DNA from: UBA2779 sp965232615
GTDB taxonomy: Bacteria; Spirochaetota; Spirochaetia; DSM-2461
Assembly: GCA_965232615.1 (NCBI GenBank)
Contig: OZ246985.1
Location: 248,001-312,000 of the forward strand
Length of the DNA stretch: 64,000 nt
Direction: 5' to 3'
Below are positions 45,380 to 54,534 of the stretch, piece by piece. The notes beneath the pieces were generated by a model. That model was not told the DNA's origin. It worked only from the letters and a program-made list of their open reading frames with translations, and searched no databases. The position numbers and the translations under genes were made by a program. Each line of letters opens with the position of its first letter. The stretch's first letter is position 1.

Positions 45380-45742
45380 TTATTTGCCTCCTGAGTTTTT
45401 CATCCGACTTTTCCCATCGAATCGACACCCCATCCCTACAACGATTTTCGGTGTGACAATATCTCCGATTACGACGGCTTTGCCTTGAAGCTCAACTCTG
45501 GTGCTGGCTTTGATATTTCCTTTGACATAACCCCAGACATACACCGCATTGGCGACTATATCAGCTTCCACTTCAGCTTCTTCGCCTATGTAGAGATCTC
45601 CTTCGGCATTGATCCTGCCCTTATAACGACCTTTTATCATGAGCTCTTTTTTAAAGGACAACTCTCCGGTAAAATCAATATCACCTGCTAAAACGGTGTC
45701 AAGTTTGCTTTCATTAGCCTGACGTTCATGAATCTCTGCCAT
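45380..45742 (-). CDS. Bactofilin
   Basis: The 120-residue protein is a single bactofilin (polymer-forming, DUF583) beta-helix: VLAGDIDFTGELSFKKELMIKGRYKGRINAEGDLYIGEEAEVEADIVANAVYVWGYVKGNIKASTRVEL shows the regular 16-17-residue rungs, with short polar tails. Bactofilins polymerise without nucleotide and shape the cell or hold periplasmic enzymes at the membrane. It is flanked by tyrA and a TPR gene in one run. Confidence 0.9.
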   Translation of the reverse strand: MAEIHERQANESKLDTVLAGDIDFTGELSFKKELMIKGRYKGRINAEGDLYIGEEAEVEADIVANAVYVWGYVKGNIKASTRVELQGKAVVIGDIVTPKIVVGMGCRFDGKSRMKNSGGK

Positions 45743-46476
45743 TATATTGCCTCTATAGAATTAAACTGTTTCATCATTTTATCGATCGCCGACTGGAGAT
45801 CTTTTCTCATTCGGGATGTGTAGGGATTATATTTCTGGAGATCCAGGAACAATTTCCAGGGATCGTTACAGGTTTGTGTCACAATGTCCAGCAGGCTCTG
45901 ATAGCCTGCTGTTGCGATTTTGCTTGAGGTGAGGTTTAAATCTCCAAGTACCCGCCCAACAAAATGGGCAATACCCTGAGTATAAGCCGCTTCCCTGTCA
46001 TGTTCCTCCGGACTGATTTCGATGACTCTCAAACCCATTGACTGAAAAGTACTGTGCCAGAAATCTCCCGCGCTGTCTTCAATACGCAGAGGACAGAAGG
46101 CAATGGGTAAACCATCCAGACCATTTTTACCTGAGTCTGGTCCAAACATAGGATGAGTGGCAAGGAGAGGGATGTAAGGAGGCAGACATTGAAGCATTAA
46201 CTCTGCTGGATAAACTTTGACAGAGCAGGTGTCCATGACAAGGGTGGATTTCTTGAGTCTGGGAGCTATACGAACAAGAACATCTTCCAGGGCTGAAATA
46301 GCGACGCAGAGAACAAGAGCATCCACAGAAAGAACATCGTCTTCAATGACCCTTTTTACGCGCGGAGGACAGGGCCGATCCGGATTACGGGACCAGGCAA
46401 CAACTTCAAATCTTCCGGCAAGCTGTGAAGCCCACCAGGCCCCGAATCGACCTAATCCATACACACCAATTCTCAT
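45742..46476 (-). CDS. tyrA: Prephenate/arogenate dehydrogenase
   Basis: The N-terminal Rossmann motif is IGVYGLGRFGAWWASQL, followed by DALVLCVAISALEDVL, DTCSVKVYPAELM with catalytic-loop Ser, and THPMFGPDSG, the typical TyrA His motif. The protein is 244 residues, shorter than most TyrA because it lacks a long C-terminal regulatory part. It makes 4-hydroxyphenylpyruvate or tyrosine. Stop and bactofilin start share one base. Confidence 0.87.
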   Translation of the reverse strand: MRIGVYGLGRFGAWWASQLAGRFEVVAWSRNPDRPCPPRVKRVIEDDVLSVDALVLCVAISALEDVLVRIAPRLKKSTLVMDTCSVKVYPAELMLQCLPPYIPLLATHPMFGPDSGKNGLDGLPIAFCPLRIEDSAGDFWHSTFQSMGLRVIEISPEEHDREAAYTQGIAHFVGRVLGDLNLTSSKIATAGYQSLLDIVTQTCNDPWKLFLDLQKYNPYTSRMRKDLQSAIDKMMKQFNSIEAI

Positions 46477-46621
46477 GATGTTAGTTTACACTCTATAGCA
46501 TCATAATGCAAACTTTTTCTGCGCATCCTCCTCCACCTCAATTCCCATACGGAGTTATGTTTAGTATTATCAGCATGTCCCTCATGTCAGGAAACTCCAC
46601 GAACAACAACAGGTAGGATGA

Positions 46622-47401
46622 ATGTTGAATAAATCCAGTCGAAAAGCAATGATTCTGAATATTCTGAAAAAAGAAAATGGTATTCCAATACGATTGATGG
46701 CCGATCAACTTGAAGTTTCTCACATGACTGTACGCCGGGATGTTGAAGAACTGGCTTCCAATGGCACCGTGAAGCTGATTCATGGCGGGGTAATTCTCAG
46801 TCCCCGGCTTGCATGGGGAATAGAGGAACATCCATACTCTCTCAGTGAGGCTGAGACCACTCAATCCGATGCAAAGAACCGCATAGGGAAGCAGGCGGCC
46901 AAGCTTATTGAGGACTCCGATTCATTAATAATCGATATTGGGTCAACAACAGAATATCTCGCCGCGAATTTACCCCGGGATATGGATCTGACTGTAATCG
47001 GTTTTTCTCTGAACATAATGAACATTACAGCGGGGATGGAGCGAGTAAAATCTATCTTTACCGGTGGTGTCTTTCATGAAAAAACACTGATGTTTGAAAG
47101 CTGGGAAGGCCTGAAACTGATCAAACGGAACAGGGCCACCAAGGCATTTATTTCGGCTGCTGGTATTTCTCTTGAACTCGGCGTTACCTGCCGCAACAGT
47201 TATGAGAGGGGGAGTAAATCAACGGCCATAGCCACATCGGCCAAGAATATCCTTCTGGCCGATTCATCAAAATTTGGTGTAATCAGTTCAAACTTCTTCG
47301 CTGAAATCAATCAGTTTGATGTGCTGGTGACGGATACCGGATTGAATGAATCAACATGCAAACAGCTGGAAGAACAGCAAATCGAAGTTATTCTGGCGTG
47401 A
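46622..47401 (+). CDS. DeoR-family transcriptional regulator
   Basis: The N-terminal DeoR HTH (AMILNILKKENGIPIRLMADQLEVSHMTVRRDVEELASNGTVKLIHGGV) is followed by a DeoRC sugar-phosphate sensor with the DIGSTTEYLA phosphate loop and the DSSKFG end motif. A GTAGGA Shine-Dalgarno precedes the ATG. Regulated genes are not evident; no sugar operon is adjacent. Its 3' end overlaps the LuxR gene tail-to-tail by 14 nt. Confidence 0.88.
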   Translation: MLNKSSRKAMILNILKKENGIPIRLMADQLEVSHMTVRRDVEELASNGTVKLIHGGVILSPRLAWGIEEHPYSLSEAETTQSDAKNRIGKQAAKLIEDSDSLIIDIGSTTEYLAANLPRDMDLTVIGFSLNIMNITAGMERVKSIFTGGVFHEKTLMFESWEGLKLIKRNRATKAFISAAGISLELGVTCRNSYERGSKSTAIATSAKNILLADSSKFGVISSNFFAEINQFDVLVTDTGLNESTCKQLEEQQIEVILA

Positions 47402-48332
47402 CAGGGGTTGATTGTCTGCCTCCGAGAACTTGAATCAGCTCAATCTTGGAACGAACTGATAGTTTTCTATATAGATTTGACACATGATTTCGAACAGTGT
47501 TTGGACTGATATCAAGATTGTCTGCGATTTCTTCATAGGTAAAACCCTTGACAACGGAATCCGCTATATCCTTTTCCCTGTCTGTAAGAGGAAGATCAAC
47601 ATTGATATCAATACTCTGTGTATACTCGGCTGGCTGCCTGTCGATACCGCTGGACATCTCCTTCATGTAGAAAACAATGCCCGACAACGCCATTAAGAAG
47701 TAATAGAGTGAAAGAAGCATGAAACGCAGTGAAAGAGTCATCTCCCATTGTCCTCCACTACCATCCCAAAGCTGTCCCACCATAACCAGAGGAAGAAACG
47801 CGATTGTTAGAAGAGTTACCATAAGAACAGTTCTCCTGGTTGTCCCCTGTTTTATCAATGACATGACTCGAACGATGTCAACAAGAATGACAGCAAGAGA
47901 AATGATGTACAAAAGGGTAGCTGCCAGAGCAATCTGTTTGAGTAATCGAGTAAACAGATAGACTGTACTCAGTATGAAGTACATTGTGCTGGCAGTTATC
48001 AACACCGACAAGCGCAGGGGTGTCCAGGATCGACCGACAATATGGTTTACTGTAGCTGGCAGATAGTAGAGTAGCAGGGCATATCCTGCAAATTCTGCCA
48101 GTCCGGCGCCAAGGATTGCTCCACGGTCACCGGAAAGGATCTCTTCCCAGTAAAATCTCATACCGCCAAGTAATAAGAGAAAAGCCAGATAAGCGAAAAG
48201 AATGAATGTATTAAAACGACCGGAATTTTTTTTCCTCATCCAGTAAAGAAGGCTCAGGGCAACCACGACAGAGGTAAATCCAACTGTAACGATGTAGAAG
48301 AAGAGAGCGAGGTGATTATAGGTTGGATTCAC
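47388..48332 (-). CDS. Membrane-anchored LuxR-type regulator
   Basis: Seven hydrophobic segments (about residues 8-235, GTG start at 48332) precede a C-terminal LuxR HTH: LPLTDREKDIADSVVKGFTYEEIADNLDISPNTVRNHVSNLYRKL. This combination of a 7TM sensor and a GerE/LuxR DNA-binding domain suggests a one-component membrane regulator. No receiver or PAS domain is present. The signal and targets are unknown. Confidence 0.8.
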   Translation of the reverse strand: MNPTYNHLALFFYIVTVGFTSVVVALSLLYWMRKKNSGRFNTFILFAYLAFLLLLGGMRFYWEEILSGDRGAILGAGLAEFAGYALLLYYLPATVNHIVGRSWTPLRLSVLITASTMYFILSTVYLFTRLLKQIALAATLLYIISLAVILVDIVRVMSLIKQGTTRRTVLMVTLLTIAFLPLVMVGQLWDGSGGQWEMTLSLRFMLLSLYYFLMALSGIVFYMKEMSSGIDRQPAEYTQSIDINVDLPLTDREKDIADSVVKGFTYEEIADNLDISPNTVRNHVSNLYRKLSVRSKIELIQVLGGRQSTPVTPE

Positions 48333-48394
48333 AATTCCATATTAATTGAAAACACATTCATACTCTACAGTGCATCTCCATGAAACTCATACTT

Positions 48395-49834
48395 TCAGGT
48401 TTCCCGTCGGTTAGCGCGTTTCTTCCTTTGATAGATGGTTATACGGTTTCTTCCGTTTGCCTTCGATTGATAGAGTGCTTCATCAGCGGCCTTGATTAAA
48501 TCGTTCAGTTCTGTGTCCATAGCAGGAGAAGAGGATGTGATGCCGGCACTCAGGGTAATCGGGCGGTTTAGACCTTCTATATTCAATTGTGAAACTTCCT
48601 GACAAATCCTTTTAACAATTTGTTCAGCAGTTTCTACAGAAGTATCGGGAAAAAGGATGATAATCTCTTCACCACCATAACGTGCGATGAAATCAGTAAT
48701 CCTGAGCTTTTTCTGACAGGTATGACAAACTACCTGCAGTACCTTATCCCCCATCAAATGTCCAAAATCGTCATTGATCTTCTTAAACCAGTCTAAATCT
48801 AGCATGGCAAAAGAAAGATTTCGTCCCTCCCTTCTGGCTCTTTCCAGACAATACTTACTGTTTAGATCGAATGCATGACGACTGCCGATTCCTGTCAGTC
48901 CATCCGTCATTGCAAGCTGATATGTTTCATTGTGCATTCGGGAGTTTTCCAGCGCTATTGCAACCGGGCTGGCAAATGCCTGTGCTGATGCAAGATGCCT
49001 TTTCTTATAGAAATTCACCTGGTTGCTGCTGAATTCCAGTAATCCTATAACATCCCCATGAGCGATCAGCGGTACACTCATCATTGATCGAGAGATATAT
49101 TTTTTATTCGAAGTCTGCTGGTATCTGGGAAAATCCCGGGTAATATCATCGCTCAGCCATGGTCGGCGTTCCTGAATTGCCCTTGTACTCAAAGAGCCTT
49201 CTTCCGGATAAGGAAACTTAGCATCCTTTGGGGATTCTGATTCAGGAAAACCCATGCTACCGAATACTTTAAGAAAACCATCATGCAGTATTTGAATAGT
49301 TGCCCGATCATAAGGTATCAGCAGTTCAGCCTGTTCAAGAATTCGCTGAACAGTGTCATCTAAATTGAGACTTGATATAATGACCTCAATGGTGGAAATC
49401 AGAATATCGGCTTCCCATGCTCTCTGGAAACCAGAACCGCTCTCATCTCCAACATCCTGTAAGACTTCACCAATCCCCATGGTTATCCATGGGGAATCAT
49501 TGTCATTTCTGAGTAAAACTCCATTTTTTTCGGAAATCCAGCACCATTTCCCCTCATCATCGAGAATTCGATAAGCAGTCCTGGAGTAATGATGCTGACC
49601 TCGGAACAATGCCTGTCGGTCCAATTTGACTCGTTCTCTATCATCAGGGTGAAGCAATGTGAACCATGAATCCTCTAAATCATCAATTCTTTTCCAAATA
49701 CCTTTTGATAGAAAGCTTTGTTTATTGTTATCATATATTGTTATTCCTAAAAAGTTCAGCATCCTTTCACTCTCAGGACTGTCAAGGATGGTGTTGAGTA
49801 ATTCCAAAATCCGGGCTGACTTATTCATCTCCAT
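48395..49834 (-). CDS. PAS-GAF-GGDEF diguanylate cyclase
   Basis: Residues about 20-130 look like a PAS domain (DDLEDSWFTLLHPDDRERVKLDRQALFRGQHHYSRTAYRILDDEGKW). Residues 155-290 are a GAF domain (LIPYDRATIQILHDGFLKVFG to AIALENSRMH). The C-terminal GGDEF has DGLTGIGSRHAFD, the FKKINDDFGHLMGDKVLQ motif and RYGGEEIIILFPDT, an intact GGEE signature. It synthesises cyclic di-GMP. It is 1 bp upstream of ahcY and shares its strand. A second start at 49828 is possible. Confidence 0.88.
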   Translation of the reverse strand: MEMNKSARILELLNTILDSPESERMLNFLGITIYDNNKQSFLSKGIWKRIDDLEDSWFTLLHPDDRERVKLDRQALFRGQHHYSRTAYRILDDEGKWCWISEKNGVLLRNDNDSPWITMGIGEVLQDVGDESGSGFQRAWEADILISTIEVIISSLNLDDTVQRILEQAELLIPYDRATIQILHDGFLKVFGSMGFPESESPKDAKFPYPEEGSLSTRAIQERRPWLSDDITRDFPRYQQTSNKKYISRSMMSVPLIAHGDVIGLLEFSSNQVNFYKKRHLASAQAFASPVAIALENSRMHNETYQLAMTDGLTGIGSRHAFDLNSKYCLERARREGRNLSFAMLDLDWFKKINDDFGHLMGDKVLQVVCHTCQKKLRITDFIARYGGEEIIILFPDTSVETAEQIVKRICQEVSQLNIEGLNRPITLSAGITSSSPAMDTELNDLIKAADEALYQSKANGRNRITIYQRKKRANRRET

Positions 49835-49835
49835 T

Positions 49836-51290
49836 TTAGTATCGATAGTACTCCGATTTAAATGGTCCGTCTATTGAAATCTCCAGGTAGTCAGCCTGCT
49901 TCCGGGTAAGGGTTGTTAATTTTGCACCAATTCGATCCAGATGCAGACGAGCCACTTCCTCATCTAATTTCCTTGGGAGGGTATACACCTTTTTGAGCAG
50001 ACTGGAATTCGCTGCCAGTTCAATCAGGGCAAGAGCCTGATTCGTAAAAGAATTGGACATTACGAATGAAGGATGTCCTGTCGCACATCCAAGATTGACC
50101 AGCCGTCCTTCAGCCAGTACAATTATAGAATGGCCGGATTCTAAATTCCACTTATCGACCTGCGGCTTAATCCTCTCCCGAAGACATTTAGGATTGTTCT
50201 CAAGGTAAGACATCTCTATTTCATTGTCAAAATGACCAATGTTACAGATAATGACTTCATCCTTCATGCGTTCCATCATCTTTCCATCAATTACATTGAG
50301 ATTTCCAGTTGCAGTTATAAAGATATCCCCGTTTTCAACGACATCCTCCATTGTAACAACTTCATAGCCTTCCATTGCTGCCTGCAATGCGCAGATAGGA
50401 TCAATTTCAGTGATCAGTACCCGTGCTCCCATCCCCCTCATCGATTGAGCACAACCCTTTCCCACATCCCCATAACCAAGAACAACCACCTTTTTGCCAG
50501 CAATCATAATGTCGGTTGCCCGTTTAATGCCATCAGCAAGTGATTCACGGCATCCGTAAAGGTTATCAAACTTTGATTTTGTTACTGAGTCGTTGATGTT
50601 GAAGGCAGGAAACAGCAGTTTTCCTTCTTTTTCCATCTGATAGAGCCGACGAATCCCTGTGGTGGTTTCTTCAGAAACACCTCGGATATTTCCGGCCATC
50701 TTTGTCCATTTCGTCGGACTGTTCCTATAGGATAAAGCCAGTCGGTTCATCAGAATCGCTTCCTCCTTAACAGGATATGTCTTCTCCAGAATCGAGGAAT
50801 TTCTTTCGACTTCAACACCTCTATGAATCAAGAGTGTGGCATCACCTCCATCATCAACGATGAGGTCTGGTCCTGAATCGTCAGGCCATGTCAATGCCAT
50901 CTCAGTGCACCACCAATACTCTTCAAGAGTTTCATCCTTCCAGGCAAAAACACTGGCCATATCGGAATCAGCAATGGCTGCGGCAGCATGGTCCTGGGTA
51001 GAGAAAATATTGCAGGATGCCCATCGAAGTTCAGCTCCCAATTCATACAATGTTTTTATGAGCATTGCTGTTTGTATTGTCATGTGAAGTGAACCGGAAA
51101 CTTTGAGCCCCTTCAGGGGCTTATTCTTTCCATATTTTTGCATAACAGCCATCAAACCCGGCATTTCAAGTTCTGATAACTGCATTTCCTTATATCCAAG
51201 TCCAGCTGTAGAAATGTCTCGAACTTTGTTTTTAAGAGTTAGATCCAGTGGAAGTGACGGTATGTGTTTTGACAAGAGAGACTCCATCAT
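49836..51290 (-). CDS. ahcY: Adenosylhomocysteinase
   Basis: The 484-residue enzyme has the N-terminal SGSLHMTIQTAMLIKTL, then CNIFSTQDHAAAAI, the catalytic-lysine region NDSVTKSKFDNLYG, the NAD loop VVVLGYGDVGKGCAQSMRG and the C-terminal ISIDGPFKSEYYRY with the NAD-contacting Lys and Tyr. It cleaves S-adenosylhomocysteine to adenosine and homocysteine. The length is that of bacterial forms with the insert. Its leader (51291-51539) holds a hairpin but no recognised riboswitch. Confidence 0.93.
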   Translation of the reverse strand: MMESLLSKHIPSLPLDLTLKNKVRDISTAGLGYKEMQLSELEMPGLMAVMQKYGKNKPLKGLKVSGSLHMTIQTAMLIKTLYELGAELRWASCNIFSTQDHAAAAIADSDMASVFAWKDETLEEYWWCTEMALTWPDDSGPDLIVDDGGDATLLIHRGVEVERNSSILEKTYPVKEEAILMNRLALSYRNSPTKWTKMAGNIRGVSEETTTGIRRLYQMEKEGKLLFPAFNINDSVTKSKFDNLYGCRESLADGIKRATDIMIAGKKVVVLGYGDVGKGCAQSMRGMGARVLITEIDPICALQAAMEGYEVVTMEDVVENGDIFITATGNLNVIDGKMMERMKDEVIICNIGHFDNEIEMSYLENNPKCLRERIKPQVDKWNLESGHSIIVLAEGRLVNLGCATGHPSFVMSNSFTNQALALIELAANSSLLKKVYTLPRKLDEEVARLHLDRIGAKLTTLTRKQADYLEISIDGPFKSEYYRY

Positions 51291-51496
51291 ATTGCAGGTT
51301 ACGATCTATTTCAAAGCGTAGTAGATTCTGAAATAAATGAATAGCCAAACAGACTCAGAGGAATAGATTCTTCTAACAAGCTTACTGACACTGCATAATC
51401 ACTTATCAGCTGGAGGGAAGGGCAGGAATCAGGAAGAAAGAATTCACAGGAAGTTACAAAGCGATGGGGGTTTTCAGGGCAGGAAGCAGCACCAGA

Positions 51497-51529
51497 CTGG
51501 AGTCTGTCTTACGAACTGTCAGACTCCAG
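51497..51529. other. Hairpin in the gap between LPP20 and ahcY genes
   Basis: The arms CTGGAGTCTG and CAGACTCCAG are perfect 10-bp complements around a 13-nt loop, 11 bp past the LPP20 stop. No T-run follows on the minus strand. It could be a weak terminator or an ahcY leader element. Confidence 0.5.
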
Positions 51530-51539
51530 CTGATTTAAA

Positions 51540-52169
51540 CTATTCCTTATTAACCGGCGACTCCAGACCTGCTGATTTTGGTGGATTATTGGCCAACTCA
51601 GCATTCAGACGATCAAGAGCTTGTCCAGCCTTGAATTCGGCAAAAGCAGCATCTTCATTTCTATTGAAGACTTCCTGAACCTCGTCAAGCATCATGGCTT
51701 TCGGGAAAAACACCATCACGTACCATGTTCCATCCCTGGAAGGATACTGCTCTTTGGTTATTGCGCCACTCAACTCAATGTTGGCAACTTCCTTTGATAC
51801 TCGTTCAACAAAGGTAAGGGTTTGAGTATTGGTATCTGTACCTGATTCCTGCGCATAGTCGGTCAGCATTGACTCAACGACGACGGAAACCTGGGTGGCA
51901 ATATCAGCACGGGCACGAGCCAGTGCTGTAGTTCTGGATAAATTGTCATCCTTGAATTTGGCCATTCCAAGGCCAACATACTGATCTTCAGGAGCTGGTG
52001 GACTCAGGAAGAAGTCAGGCAGATCACGTCGTTCCTTCGGGGGAGTCGTTGCTTTTTTCTCCACAGGTGCAGCAGGAGCAGCAGGAGCAGGTCTCGAAGC
52101 ACAGGAAGCCAGGACCATGACAACTATGCCGCTGACTAAAACAAGATTTCTAATAAAACTATTTTTCAT
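51540..52169 (-). CDS. LPP20-family lipoprotein
   Basis: A signal peptide ends in lipobox VLASC (Cys about residue 23), followed by an Ala/Pro-rich linker (SRPAPAAPAAPVEKKATTPP). The domain shows PDFFLSPPAPEDQYVGLGMAKFKDDNLSRTTALARARADIATQVS, the pattern of LPP20/TlpA-like lipoproteins, and ends in a helical tail. It is likely outer-membrane anchored. A Shine-Dalgarno (GGAG) precedes the ATG. It is a single gene between ahcY and the broken reverse transcriptase. Confidence 0.83.
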   Translation of the reverse strand: MKNSFIRNLVLVSGIVVMVLASCASRPAPAAPAAPVEKKATTPPKERRDLPDFFLSPPAPEDQYVGLGMAKFKDDNLSRTTALARARADIATQVSVVVESMLTDYAQESGTDTNTQTLTFVERVSKEVANIELSGAITKEQYPSRDGTWYVMVFFPKAMMLDEVQEVFNRNEDAAFAEFKAGQALDRLNAELANNPPKSAGLESPVNKE

Positions 52170-52242
52170 TTTTTCTCCTCACCTCATAGAGAGGTTCATT
52201 TTGTTGACTATTCAGGGAATATATAAAAAACTCTCTGGATAG

Positions 52243-52968
52243 TCAATATTTTTCTGACTTGACAGTGTGGAACGGTGAATAAAAATTCCCTTTGACGCGG
52301 CTCGTTACCAAAATATAGTTGTGTTTGATGACGGCTCCCAGAAATTGAACACCGCGATGTGCGGGTTCCAGATATATTTTCCCCGGATGCAATATGAGTT
52401 TCAAATCTTCTAATAGAAAATTCCTGATGACGGTTATCGCATCCCGCAAAGTGTCGCGATCTGGATGAACAATAATAAAATCATCGACATATCGCCCATA
52501 CGATCGAAAACCCAGATTATGCTTAATAAAATGAGCCATTGGATCAAGATAAAAGTTTGCAAACAGCAGGTTTTGGTCTATGCTCATGAAGAAGCCCCTA
52601 ATGTCCAGTTTGAGTATCCACGCGTTGCGGGCGTAATTCAATGTTTCCCTACGTATAAAACGATCCACCCGTTTTATTCCTAAATGACTACCCTTACCAA
52701 CCCGGCAGGCGTAACTGTCGTGTATGAATTGACGCTCAAAAAGATGATTGATTTTGTTGACGATAAGATGATGGACAATTCGGTCGCGAAACCCGGCGGC
52801 GAAGATTTCCCTCTTCACCGGCTTATCGACAATGAAGGCCAGGGATTTTCCGGCCTATAGGTTCCGTTATTGATTTCTGTCCACAATTGGAAAAGACTGG
52901 CCTCGTAATCCACTTCAAATTTTGCCGCATTAGCGGTATTTCTTATAAGCAGTATACATGAGTTTCAT
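52243..52968 (-). pseudogene. Broken DGR-type reverse transcriptase
   Basis: The frame ending at 52243 encodes REIFAAGFRDRIVHHLIVNKI, FIHDSYACRVGKGSH, the motif A LKLDIRGFFMSID and motif C YGRYVDDFIIVHPD with both catalytic Asp, then HPGKIYLEPAHRGVQFLGAVI. Upstream the same protein continues in other frames: MKLMYTAYKKYR from 52968, then AAKFEVDYEASLFQLWTEI and NNGTYRP from about 52930, then GKSLAFIVDKPVKR, with one missing G near 52850. An in-frame deletion near 52563 joins IDQNLL to FANFYLD and removes the block that would carry the diagnostic (L)PIGNLTSQ motif. The C-terminal thumb region is also shortened. It resembles the RTs of diversity-generating retroelements; a retron or other unclassified RT is a less likely alternative. 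Not functional. Confidence 0.8.
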
Positions 52969-53043
52969 GGGGCTTCTTTTGCCCTCTTTATCGCGGACAG
53001 TTAATGTTACAATTCACCTGTGGAACTGTAATCGTAGTTCCTG

Positions 53044-53072
53044 TTGACAGAAGTACAGCGACTCCTTATACT
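53044..53072 (+). promoter_or_regulatory. Sigma-70-type promoter of the trp operon
   Basis: A perfect -35 TTGACA and a -10 TATACT are spaced by 17 bp, 52 bp upstream of the trpE ATG (53124). No attenuator with tandem Trp codons and no TrpR-like dyad was seen between promoter and trpE. Confidence 0.75.
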
Positions 53073-53123
53073 CCCTGAGTAGATTATTGTATCTATGTAT
53101 AGAAACACAAAGGACTGAACACA

Positions 53124-54533
53124 ATGACTGCCCAATTCACTGGAACGAGCACAATCCGCACTTTACCGGGAGAAAAACATACACCCTTTGGACTGGCGAG
53201 TAAACTTGGAGCCAAAGTCATCCTTGAATCCTCATCACTCTCCCGGGGGAGGGAGCGTTACTCTGTTCTCCTGATAGAAGAAGCCTTTCAGGTGAAACAG
53301 GAAGAAAATGAGGTTTTTCTATATCGGGGAAATGAACGTAGGGTAATCGGAAAGCCAGGCGAGGATATTCTGGATGTATTGAGTGAAATTGCAGCGCATC
53401 TGGCTCATGAGGAGTATGAATTCCCATTTCCCGCTGGCGGAATCGGGTTCCTGTCGTTTGAGTTTGCCTCGCGCTGTGACAGGATTGAGATTCCCTGGAG
53501 AGAAGATCCACTTGAACTCCCCCTGGCGGCTTTCATCTTTGGTCATGTTTATATCATCTTCGATCATTATACTGACCTCATCCAGATTCTTGGGATCAAC
53601 TATGGGGATGATGACATGGATCTGGAAAAAGCCCTCGACAGGACTGAGGCAAAGATACAGGATATGAACTTCAATTACATGATGGAGAACCCCGGCACTT
53701 ATCCTGCAATAATCGCATCTACAAAGGAAGAGAACAGGTCCTATAAATCAGCTGTTGGTCAGATACGCCAGGAAATAATAAAAGGTAACCTGCTCCAGGC
53801 TGTTCCATCCCGCCGGCTTGAAATCGCTACTGAAATGCCAGCACTGGAGGCATATCGGGCATTGCGGAGTTCCAATCCCTCGCCATATCAGTTTTATCTG
53901 GATTATGACCACTATCAACTGTTTGGCGCATCTCCTGAGGTACATGTAAAGGTCGATCAGGATCGGGTTATATTGCGTCCCATCGCCGGAACCCGAAGGC
54001 GCGGAAGAAATGAAGCCGAAGACAGAGCCCTTGCTGCCGAACTTCTGGCGGATAAAAAAGAACGGGCTGAGCATCTGATGCTGGTTGATTTGGGACGCAA
54101 TGATTTAGGAAGGGTTTGTGCCGTTGGTTCTGTTGAGGTGACTGAAATGATGACCATAGAGAAGTATTCAAAGGTGATGCATCTTGTGAGTCAGGTGGAG
54201 GGTCGGCTGGCAGAGGGAAAAACAGCCGCTGATATTATCAGAGCCACCTTCCCTGCCGGAACCGTATCCGGAGCCCCGAAGATACAGGCCGTGCAAACTG
54301 TGTCGGCCATTGAGAAGATGCCCCGTTCCTTCTATGCGGGTCTGGTGGGATACCTCGAACCGGGGGGCACACTGGATACCTGTATTTCGATTCGCACGGC
54401 CTTGAAGAAGGAGAACCGTCTGTTCCTTCAAGCCGGGGGCGGTATTGTCTATGATTCAGATCCTGAGCGGGAGTTGGAAGAAACAAATGAAAAATTAAGA
54501 GCTCTGGCCCTGGCGGCTGGAGTGGTGGTGTAG
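53124..54533 (+). CDS. trpE: Anthranilate synthase component I
   Basis: The 469-residue chorismate-binding enzyme has a C-terminal catalytic domain with ENRSYKSAVGQIRQEIIKGNLLQAVPSRRLE, SNPSPYQFYLDYDHYQLFGASPE, RPIAGTRRRGRN and the end block FPAGTVSGAPKIQAV. The AAAGGA Shine-Dalgarno lies upstream. It takes ammonia from the TrpG domain encoded next to form anthranilate. The GASPE and RPIAGTRRRG motifs fit TrpE rather than PabB. First gene of the operon. Confidence 0.95.
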   Translation: MTAQFTGTSTIRTLPGEKHTPFGLASKLGAKVILESSSLSRGRERYSVLLIEEAFQVKQEENEVFLYRGNERRVIGKPGEDILDVLSEIAAHLAHEEYEFPFPAGGIGFLSFEFASRCDRIEIPWREDPLELPLAAFIFGHVYIIFDHYTDLIQILGINYGDDDMDLEKALDRTEAKIQDMNFNYMMENPGTYPAIIASTKEENRSYKSAVGQIRQEIIKGNLLQAVPSRRLEIATEMPALEAYRALRSSNPSPYQFYLDYDHYQLFGASPEVHVKVDQDRVILRPIAGTRRRGRNEAEDRALAAELLADKKERAEHLMLVDLGRNDLGRVCAVGSVEVTEMMTIEKYSKVMHLVSQVEGRLAEGKTAADIIRATFPAGTVSGAPKIQAVQTVSAIEKMPRSFYAGLVGYLEPGGTLDTCISIRTALKKENRLFLQAGGGIVYDSDPERELEETNEKLRALALAAGVVV

Positions 54534-54534
54534 T

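Noticed and set aside
51291..51496. SAM or SAH riboswitch in the ahcY leader
   Set aside because: No recognisable core motif of the known SAM or SAH classes is present.
52969..53043. Possible template repeat upstream of the reverse-transcriptase remnant
   Set aside because: No stretch resembling the 3' end of the DUF1566 gene or an AAC-rich repeat was found on either strand.
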